This document shows, piece by piece, positions 1 through 8,700 of a stretch of 21,402 bases of DNA. The position numbers and the translations under genes are program-made. Position 1 is the stretch's first letter. Each line of letters opens with the position of its first letter. The notes under the pieces were generated by a model, which worked only from the letters and a program-made list of their open reading frames with translations, ran no database searches and was not told the origin of the DNA. Source of the DNA: a virus; the IMG/VR virus record IMGVR_UViG_3300042350_001509, positions 1 to 21,402 of that record. The stretch is one strand, 5' to 3'.

Positions 1-2
1 AG

Positions 3-1097
3 AACCTTCTAACTCCCGGACAGTTTACGGCGGGGTCTAATCTTGCTCAAGCCGCTGGTCTGGGTGCGCTTACCTATGGCAACTACCAACCAACACAATA
101 CGCTACGGGAACATTTTCTAACCCTTTCGTACGCCAGAGCTATGAAGATCAACGGCAAGAAGTTATCCAAGATCTTTATCAAAACGTGCTTGGGCGTGCT
201 CCTGAGAGGGGCGGGGTTGAATACTGGCGAGATACGGACAAGACTCCAACGGGTCAATTGTCCCAGCAGTTTTTAACTTCTCCTGAAGCACAGCAACGTC
301 TTGCAGGAATGGGCTATACCTACCAAACTCCGGGCAAAGCAGAAGGTGGTACCGTTGGTTATCAAGCAGGCGGTGATGTAAACGTAGGCGCTAATTCTTC
401 GCAGCAGTCGCCATATACCAACATGAATTACGGTATGAATAATCTTCAGCCAATGGTTTATGGCGGACAAAACGTGACGAACGTGCAGGCTTCCTACATG
501 GACCCGTACATGCAGAATGTGACGAACATTGCTAAGCGGGAGGCCCAACGTGCATCAGATATTGCTGGACAAAGAGAGGCTGCTCAAGCTGTTTCTCAAG
601 GTGCTTTTGGTGGTTCTCGTTACGGTCTTGTAGAAGCAGAACGCCAACGCAACCTCGGTCAGCAAATGTCTGACCTTGACATCAAAGGACTTCAGGCAGC
701 GTACCAATCGGGTCTTGGTCAATTCAACACCGAACAAGAGCGTGCTCTCAAAGCGCAGCAATTGGGTGAACAGTCTCGTCAGTTTGGTGCTGATTTGGGA
801 CTTAAAGGTTTACAAACCGCGATCTCTGCCGGTTCTACGCTTGGTAATCTCGGGCAACAACAAAGCCAAGCTGATCTTGCAAGGCTCAGGCAGCAGTACG
901 ATACGGGTGCGGCAGAGAGAACGTTTGATTACAACGAGTTCTTGCGTAGTGAAAAGTATCCGTACGAGAATCTCACATTCATGAAAAATATGTTGCAAGG
1001 GCTACCTATCCAAGCATCATCAACAGGTATTAGCCCCACAACGGAAGCAATAATGTCTGCACTTGGCTTGGGTAGTTTGCTTAAAGTTGGAGGTTAG
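3..1097 (+). CDS. Virion-type structural protein with DUF4214 domain (5' end missing)
   Basis: The reading frame is open from the left edge of the window, so the start is outside; an in-frame GTG at 186 lies inside the domain and is not the start. 364 residues are visible. Around bases 153-303 the segment LYQNVLGRAPERGGVEYW, then FLTSPEAQ, matches the DUF4214 pattern (LYxxvLGRxPDxxGxxYW...FxxSxE), a domain found in extracellular, RTX-type and phage tail or virion proteins. Next comes a Gly-rich EGGTVGYQAGG stretch (342-374). A helical Gln/Ala-rich region follows, carrying QGAFGGSRYGLVEAERQRNL (597-656), a pattern I know from unannotated virion proteins of aquatic phages. A hydrophobic C-terminus ends the protein. 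It sits immediately before two further large hydrophilic proteins on the same strand. The exact role is unknown; a virion or ejection component is the best inference. Confidence 0.75.
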   Translation, partial: NLLTPGQFTAGSNLAQAAGLGALTYGNYQPTQYATGTFSNPFVRQSYEDQRQEVIQDLYQNVLGRAPERGGVEYWRDTDKTPTGQLSQQFLTSPEAQQRLAGMGYTYQTPGKAEGGTVGYQAGGDVNVGANSSQQSPYTNMNYGMNNLQPMVYGGQNVTNVQASYMDPYMQNVTNIAKREAQRASDIAGQREAAQAVSQGAFGGSRYGLVEAERQRNLGQQMSDLDIKGLQAAYQSGLGQFNTEQERALKAQQLGEQSRQFGADLGLKGLQTAISAGSTLGNLGQQQSQADLARLRQQYDTGAAERTFDYNEFLRSEKYPYENLTFMKNMLQGLPIQASSTGISPTTEAIMSALGLGSLLKVGG

Positions 1098-1099
1098 TC

Positions 1100-2737
1100 G
1101 TGGCGCAAATTCCTTTCTCCCCTCCACAAGTTCAGGCTGCGCTGCAAAACCCCACACGCTTCCCTGACCAGAAGTTGCAGCAGTATGCTCAGAGGGGTAG
1201 CCCCACGGGACAAGTCTCGCCTATGATGGCGCAGCAAGAGATGGCGTCCAGGGGTCAAGAACGTCAAGCGTTTCAGCGACAGCAAGCTATGCAAAACAAT
1301 CCAGAAAACAGCCCGACAATTTTCCAGCAGAAAGACGCTGAGCTTGCACAAGCTCGTGCTGCACTGCAACAGCAGCAACAACAAGTCGGCATGCTGGGCG
1401 CTATGCTTGCTAAGAAACAGCAGGATCTACAAGCCCGTGAGCGCGGTATTGCTGCACTACCCATGCGCCAAGATATGTTTACTGCGATGGACGGTGGGAT
1501 TGTATTTAGGGGTGGTGGGCAGGTGCAGCGGTTTAACGGGCGTGATAGCAGCGACGTTAAAGATTATCCTGATATTGAAAAACTCCCGACAGAGCAGCGC
1601 AACGCGTTGATGGATTACGGTAGGGAGATTGAAGCAAGAATACTGCGTGAAGCACGCGCACGTCGAGAAGAAAATAAAAAGACACCGTCAACCACTAACG
1701 CTTCTGTATCTACAACAGGCGAGTCAAACAGACCTTCTACTGGAGCAGCTTCTAGGGCACCGACTGCATCTTCTGACTACGGCTCGCGCTTCGTGCGCAT
1801 GATGGCGCCTTATACAGGAGAGAGTGAAGAGTCTACGCAGTTGTCAGCAGACATACAAAGCAGCATCCGGCGTGAGATTGATGCGATTAACAGATCGCAG
1901 ATGTCAGAAGAAGATAAAGCTGCAGCGCGTAAAAAAGTTATTGAGGACATGCAGAAAGAATACGGCGAGTACACGAAGGGTCGTGAGTCGCGCCGTGGTG
2001 ATATAGCAGAAGCGCTAAGGGGTAAACCTGCCGACATGTGGCAGGGTATAGCTGCTGGACTACCGACAGATACGCGTGGGTTGCGGATAGCAGGGCTGCT
2101 CAGTGGTGTTGCTAAAGGTGTTGCAGGTGAGCGCGGTCGTGCTGAAGATCGTGAGCGCGAGGCCAGAATGTTCTTGGCAAAAGCGGCAGAAGAAGATGCA
2201 CGTGCAGATCTTGCTGAGCGTCGTGGTCAGCGTAAAGAAGCTGATGCCGCAGAACTTAGGGCGCAGCAGTTACGCAATGAAGCTGCAGATCGCATGCGTG
2301 CTACCGAGAAAACAGGGCGTGAAGGACTGGCTGCGCTGCTCTCAAGAAGTGATAAACAGGCAGACATCCAGCGTAGTATCGGAGCTAAAGCGGCTGAGAT
2401 GACTCTAGGGTTTGACGCTGACATAGCTAAGCTGCGTGAACAGGCGCGTCTGCGTCCACAAGACGCTTACACAACGGCACTTCAGTGGCTCGCTGGTGAT
2501 GATCCCAAGAAAAAACAAGCGGCTGAAATGTTGCTTGGACGTGGACGCGGCACCCTGTCTGATGTTAATCTTGCACCGCTGTTCCAGAAAGAAAAAGAGA
2601 AGTGGGAGTCGAATGTTGAAAATATGGGCAAGCCGTACCCATACTCTTTTGAACAATTTAAAGCACGTTTTGGCGGTAATGAAGCAGCCCCTCAGATGGA
2701 TCTTAGTGGATGGGGTACTCCTCGCCTTAAAGGATAG
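1100..2737 (+). CDS. Hydrophilic, coiled-coil phage protein, probable internal virion protein
   Basis: 545 residues, GTG start at 1100 supported by a strong GGAGGT at 1089-1094 with a 5-base gap; it begins 2 bases after the upstream stop. No enzyme motif is visible. The N-terminal 125 residues are Gln/Ala-rich with a poly-Gln run (residues about 90-95) and predicted helix. GGIVFRGGG at residues 132-140 recalls the Gly-rich element of the preceding gene. Residues 200-230 are a Ser/Thr/Ala-rich linker. Residues 235-430 are charged, Ala/Arg/Glu-rich helix of coiled-coil type. The C-terminal 90 residues look more globular, with YPYSFEQFKARFGG and a PQMDLSGWG tail. The position between a virion-type gene and a giant polyvalent protein, and the composition, suggest an internal virion or scaffold-like protein. 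I do not recognise a named family. Confidence 0.8.
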   Translation: MAQIPFSPPQVQAALQNPTRFPDQKLQQYAQRGSPTGQVSPMMAQQEMASRGQERQAFQRQQAMQNNPENSPTIFQQKDAELAQARAALQQQQQQVGMLGAMLAKKQQDLQARERGIAALPMRQDMFTAMDGGIVFRGGGQVQRFNGRDSSDVKDYPDIEKLPTEQRNALMDYGREIEARILREARARREENKKTPSTTNASVSTTGESNRPSTGAASRAPTASSDYGSRFVRMMAPYTGESEESTQLSADIQSSIRREIDAINRSQMSEEDKAAARKKVIEDMQKEYGEYTKGRESRRGDIAEALRGKPADMWQGIAAGLPTDTRGLRIAGLLSGVAKGVAGERGRAEDREREARMFLAKAAEEDARADLAERRGQRKEADAAELRAQQLRNEAADRMRATEKTGREGLAALLSRSDKQADIQRSIGAKAAEMTLGFDADIAKLREQARLRPQDAYTTALQWLAGDDPKKKQAAEMLLGRGRGTLSDVNLAPLFQKEKEKWESNVENMGKPYPYSFEQFKARFGGNEAAPQMDLSGWGTPRLKG

Positions 2738-2742
2738 TAAAC

Positions 2743-5700
2743 ATGCCGCTCTATGAGATCACCGGCCCTGATGGTCGCCTTTATGAAATCGAAGGTCCAG
2801 CAGGCGCAACAAAGGAACAAGTTGTTGCAGCGGTTGTTTCAAAGTTAGGGGGCATGCCTGCCCCTGCACGACCAGAGGGTGGGTTGCGAGGCGCTGTTAA
2901 GAAGGGTACAGAGTCTTTAATCTCAAGCGGGTTGGCAGGTCTTACAGGTGTCATCGACCCTGAGCGTGCAGCGCGTGAAGCACTTGAGCGTGAGCGCAGT
3001 ATTGGGCAGCGATATAAGGACGAGGTTAGTCTTGACGCGCTCAAAGAAAAGTATCAGCAAGAGGGGTTGTTTGCCGCAGGTAAAGAACTAGCACGGCAGG
3101 TGCCGATTGCTGTTGCTGAACAGCTCCCACAAGTTGGCGTTGCGCTTGGCGGCGCTCGGTTAGGTGCCATGGCAGGGGCTCCGCTTGGTCCTGTTGGTGC
3201 GGGTGTGGGTGCGGCGGTCGGTGCGTTTGCGCCATCTTTCCTTCAACAGTTCGGTACCAATCTTTCACGGCAAGCTGCTGAAGGTAAAACCATTGATGCA
3301 GCTTCGGCTGCAACAGCAGCAACCGCACAAGCAGGTCTTGAAACTGCTGCAGGGGCGTTCACCCTCGGTAAGCAGATGGTAGGAAAACTTATTGGTAGAC
3401 CTGCTGAAAAAGCAATTGACTCTGCTGCTGGACGTGCGCTTGCTGAACAAAGCCTAAAACGTTCGCTGGCTACAGGTGCTGTGCGTGCTACGGCTGTTGA
3501 AGTTCCGACAGAAGTTACACAAGCTATGCTTGAGCGTTTGCAAGCAGGACTCCCATTGCTCTCAGATGATGCGATTAAAGAATACGGTGACACGGCGTAC
3601 CAGACAGCGCTTGCATCGCCGGGGTTTGGTGGTGCTGCTCGTGTAGCTGAGCGTAGCGCGGTGCGTGCGCAGGTTGCTGAGGAAGAGTCAAAGAAGCGTG
3701 CAGAAGAACAGCAGCGTCAGGCAGCAGTAGAAGAACAACAGCGGCAAGCAGAAGAGGCTCGCAAACGCAGTCCTGAGTACATGCAGCAGCTCAACCAAGA
3801 GCAGGTGCAGTTAAAAGATGAGATGCGTCAGATCAACGAGTTGTTGAAAGACAAGACGCTCGACCCTGACCAGAAGCTTGAAGCCCAAGATCGTCGTAAA
3901 GATATTGGCAAGCGCTTAAAAGAAATCAATCAAGACATCCGCACGGTGTTCCCTGCACGTCCAGTCAGTGAATTGTTGGCTGAGCGACAAATGGCGCAAG
4001 AAGAAAAAGGTGCGCCTGTTGTTGACGAGTTTGGGAATATTGTCCCTGGGAAGTTTTTGCCTAGAAGTGAAGCTGACGTAGAGGCGCAGGTTGCCCAGGG
4101 TTACGACACAGAAATTAATCGCCTCCGAGCTGCAGAAGAAAAGCGGGTACAAGAATTACAGCTTGAACTGCAAGAAGCGTACCGTCGCACTGTCAGTGCA
4201 GCAGAACGCAAAGACGCAAAAGAAGAAGCTGAGTACAAAAAGCTAATTGCTGACATCTCGAAGAAAGTTGAGCAAGGAAAGAAAGCTTTAGTTAAGTCTG
4301 GCATGTCGGTGGATATGCAAGCACCGTTTGCTGAAGCTTACGACTCCCTTACAGAGGCAGCAGAGCAAGCGCAAGTTGGCACGTACGATGAGTCGCTCGT
4401 TGACCAGATCTTAGAGAAGATTCAGGCTGAACAGCCTAAAGCAACGGTTGAAGCTAAAGGTGAGTTGGCGCTTGAGGGACGTTCTAAAGTTACGGAACAG
4501 ATCCAAGAGCTTAAGAATCAACGTGAGAAAGCTGTTCAAGCACGCGATAAAGAAACGATTGCAAATATTGACGCTCAGGTTGCAGAACTAAGACGCACCG
4601 AAGCTGCTGCCGCACCAGACTATAAAGGCAAACAAGAAGAAGTATTTTTAGATTTAGAAAGCACTGTTGACGACCTCCGTAAACGTCGATACTTTGGCGT
4701 AACCGGGGAGACAGGTGAAGCTTCGTCGTTAGCCAAGTCTCTTCAAAAGAAAGCAACAGCGCTTAAAGGCGAGTACGTTAACAACGTGCTGCAAGAAATT
4801 GCAGAGTCTCGTGCGCAGCAGAAGCAAGTAGGATTAAACAAAGACGAAGAGCTTGCAGTCAGAGCGCGTCTTGATGCTGTGCTGCAGGAATACATTAAGC
4901 GTTCTCAAGCGCTATCGGCAAAAGAAATTGTCGATGGTATGGATCAAGTATTGGAAAAGCAGCGTGAGTTTGCACCGCGTGATGTGAAGGTGCTGACGCA
5001 GTTACAGAACAGGCTGAGGAACAACGCTGACAAAGAACTTGAGTTATCTAACCGTATTGAACGCGAGCCTAACGCAAATAACAAAGCGCAGCTTCAACGG
5101 CAGCTTGATGGCTTATTTAACCAGACCAGCCAGATAACTAATACGTTCTTGCAACGGCTGACAGAACCCCTAAAGGTTCGCACGGTTGAGGTACTAAGAC
5201 GCCCCAGCGATAAACGACCACTCGCAGAACGTCCGTTTGGTGCGCCTAAACGTGCCAGTGATATTTTGCAAGAACAGCTTGCTGAAGTTCGTGCTGAGTA
5301 TATGCAGCCTGAACGTCAAGCTGCGCCACAAGTTTTAAAGACACAGTTTGCAGGTGAAGAAGCTAAAAAAGTTGAAGCTGAACGCAGCACACTGAAACGT
5401 AAGATTGAGGCAGCAGAGAATCAGATCGAGCGTGTGCGCGGCATGGGTGAGTTACAGCCTGCTGTGGATAAAGCGTTTGATACGTTTGAGCGCATAGAAA
5501 AACCCAGCGAAGCGCTTGTAGACTTGGTGCTTGAGCAGACTGACCGCATCCTGCGTGGTACTGATCTACCCTTTAAACCCAGTGCTGATGTTGCACGTCG
5601 GGCGCAGCGCCCAGGTGCACAAAATACGGCTGAGCTGTTACCTCAGATACAGAAACAACTCGCCGCTGAACAACCTGCGCCAGAAGTTGGCGGTCCACAG

Positions 5701-8700
5701 ATGGACTTGTTTGGTGAGAAAGAACTTGAGCCACGGGCGACCATTCGCAAAACGCCAGAAGCGTTCATGCGTTTTCTTAACTCGTTCAAAGTCTCAAGCA
5801 TGCGCAAGAAGCTTGAAGATGCCAAGAAACAGATTGCAGACAACGAGAAAAAACAACAGGATGTTGAGCGTGCATCAAAGCAAAACCTTGATCGGTTAAT
5901 TGACGAGGTAGGAAAAGATGTTCGTAAAACTGCTTTAAAAGTTCAGCGCGATGTTGTTGAGCGTATAAACGCTGAAGGGTTGCGGGATCTTCAAACGCTT
6001 GCTCAGTCTATTTCTCAAGAACTTGCTGCTAAGACACGGCAGTATAAGAACATCGTTGAGAAGGCTGACCGTGCTGAGTACTACATCGCAGACGCAGACC
6101 GCCAAGCGGCTGATAAGTATTTGGAAGATTTGCGGACAGATCTTGCAGCAGTCATGGCTGAGATCAAAGACGCTGCTCCTGCGGCTGAAGATAAGCTGCT
6201 AGCCAACGCAGAGGTCGCGCTTGATAAACGTCTGAACTCTGAAAAAGAGTTGCTTCGCAAGCTTGAAGCTGAACGTGCTGCTAGGCAGGTTAAACCTGAA
6301 TCTGAACAAGCTATTGCACGCCGCAATATTGCCATACTTGAAGCTACTAAACGTCGTATTGCAGACCTCCGTGCTAAGGCTAAACAAGCAACAGAACAGC
6401 GGCTTGCAGGTATGCAAGGTGTGCGTCGCACAACCGAGACAGTTACGGTGCTTACTGAAGTTGGACGCGGTAAGAAGAAACGCCTTGAGCTTGCAGAACG
6501 CGAGCGCAAAGTTACACAACCTATTGGTAAAGGCGCAGAAAAGATTGAGCGTCGGGCTGAGGCGTTGGACCTTTCAAGCACTGCTGCTGAAGCGTATGCA
6601 CGTACGGCACAAGAAGAGAAAGTTCTGTCACCTGCTGAGGCAGCGCAAGCATTGCTGCGTGGCACAAAACAAAGCATAACCGCTACAGGTAATCTTGGCG
6701 GCACTACAGAACAGATACGCAAACAGCGCTTGAAGCCTTTGCGTGGTGGCAAAGCTGAACAAGCCGCTAAGAATATTGCTGAAGCTTCAACACTACGCCA
6801 GCGTGCTGCAGGTAAGAAAGCGCAAACAGATAAAGACTTACTTAAGTTGTTGAAGTCTTTTGAAGAAGGTATGGCACGAGAGAAGGATGACACCGTATTT
6901 CGTGTTGAAGAAACAGGAAACGCTGTTGTAGATCTTGCACAAGCTAAAGAGCGCGTTGATGCGTTTAAGGCAAAGCTGCCAGAAAACGTCAAGTTTGTTT
7001 ACGCTGAGTCTGTTGTTGATGCACCCAAAGCATTTATCCGTGCGCTGTATCAGCAGGGCATGGACATAGACAGCGCGAAAGTTAAGGGTGGTGTGCTGCC
7101 TGACGGTACGATTGTTGTGATCGGTGAGAACCACACCGATATGCTTGATCTTGAAAAGACGTTGGTGCATGAGGTTGTTGGTCACTATGGGGTTGATACG
7201 CTCCTTGGTGAAAAAGGCATGGACAACCTGATTGAGACTGTCAACGCTCAGAAGGGCGGCATGGCTGCGCTTGCAGAAAGCCTTGGTGTTTATGACGCAG
7301 CATTAGGCGCAGCGTTTGGGTTACGTCGTGTTGGTGCGTCTGAAAAAGATCAGCAACGCGCAGCTATGCGCGAGCTTATTGCCCACGTTGAAGAAGCACG
7401 CATCGATGAAAACTTTAAACAAAAAGCACGTCGCTTTTTGGGTGAGTTGATTGGTGCGGTAAAAGCTGCGCTGAGAAAGATGGGGTTAATGACACTGGTT
7501 GAGCAGACCCCCTCCGACATTTATTTCCTGTTGAGGCAAGCTCGTAGCAAAATGGCTGAATCTCAGCCGGGAGCGTACAGAACAGTAGGCGGAGAGGTCG
7601 CGTTCCGTGGACAGACTAGGTACGACGCAAGCGTGCCGGAAGAAGTCATCCGCGCTAACAACAAGGTGGTTGCGGCACCTGCTGGTGTGTTTGATAAGGT
7701 CAAGGCTAACAACTCATGGCTGGCCGTGCGCACACAGTTTATCGACCGCTTCGAGCCTCTGGAACGTGTTGCTGAGCAGATGAAGGATTCACTGCAGGCG
7801 ACGCAGATGATGTATTACTTGCGCATGTACGACCAGCGCATGAGCTTCACAGCCGAGGTCACTAACAATGGACCGCTTGTGCTTGATAAACAGAAGCGTG
7901 CTGATGGGCGTGAAGAGATTGTTGTAAAGAGCAGTGGCACTACGTCACTTAAAGATGTGGCCGATGAGTTACGCAAAGTCACATCCATGAACGCTGATGC
8001 TGCGAACATGACCTTTACAACTTATCTGGCTGCACTGCGTGCAGACCGCGTTGGTATTGACACACTTAACTTTGACCCCTCGCTGACACAAGCTGATCTT
8101 GATGCAGTCAAAGACTTTGTTGCACGTACGCCTGATGTTAAGGCTGCGTTTGAGAAAGCCAGAGAGAAGTACAACGCCTACAACAAAGGGCTTGTTGAGT
8201 TCTTAGTACAGACCGGCGCATTGTCTAAAGACACGGCGAAGAAACTCTCAGAAACAAATGACTATATTCCTTTCTACAGAAAGCAAGGCGGCAACGCAGA
8301 GCTTGTACTAGGTGGAGAGATTGCACCGATCACGGTTGGTAACTTAAAGAATCAACCCTACCTCAACGAGTTAGTAGGCGATAACCGGCACATTCTGGAT
8401 TTCTTTACCAGCTCTGTGCAGAACACCAACATGTTGACAGATATGGCGCTGCGCAACCTAGCCACGCGTAACGTCGCGTTTGGTCTGGGTGAGATGGGTC
8501 TGCTTGAGCGCACACCCAAAGAGATTGAGGCAAACAAGTCTGGCATCCGTAAAGGCAAAGCCAAAGGTGCAGAAGTTATTCGCTTTAAGATTGACGGCGA
8601 GGACTACTACGCTGAAGCCAGCACCGATGCAATTGGCATACCCTCTGACTTGTTAGTTAAAGGGCTTGAAGGTATCTCCATGACGGTGCCTGCAGCCGTA

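Noticed and set aside
186-1097. GTG at 186 as the start of the first gene
   Set aside because: The frame is open to the window edge, and this GTG falls within the DUF4214 domain, so the gene begins outside the window.
2781-3593. Several overlapping - strand frames opposite the N-terminal part of the giant gene
   Set aside because: They have Ser/Ala/Pro-rich composition, no ribosome sites and no motifs; they are reverse-strand shadows.
6081-6992. A 303-codon open frame on the - strand opposite the giant gene
   Set aside because: Its composition (Ser/Arg/Ala/Leu-rich with no motif) is what the reverse complement of a Lys/Glu/Ala/Gln-rich coiled-coil gene gives, and it has no neighbours on that strand.
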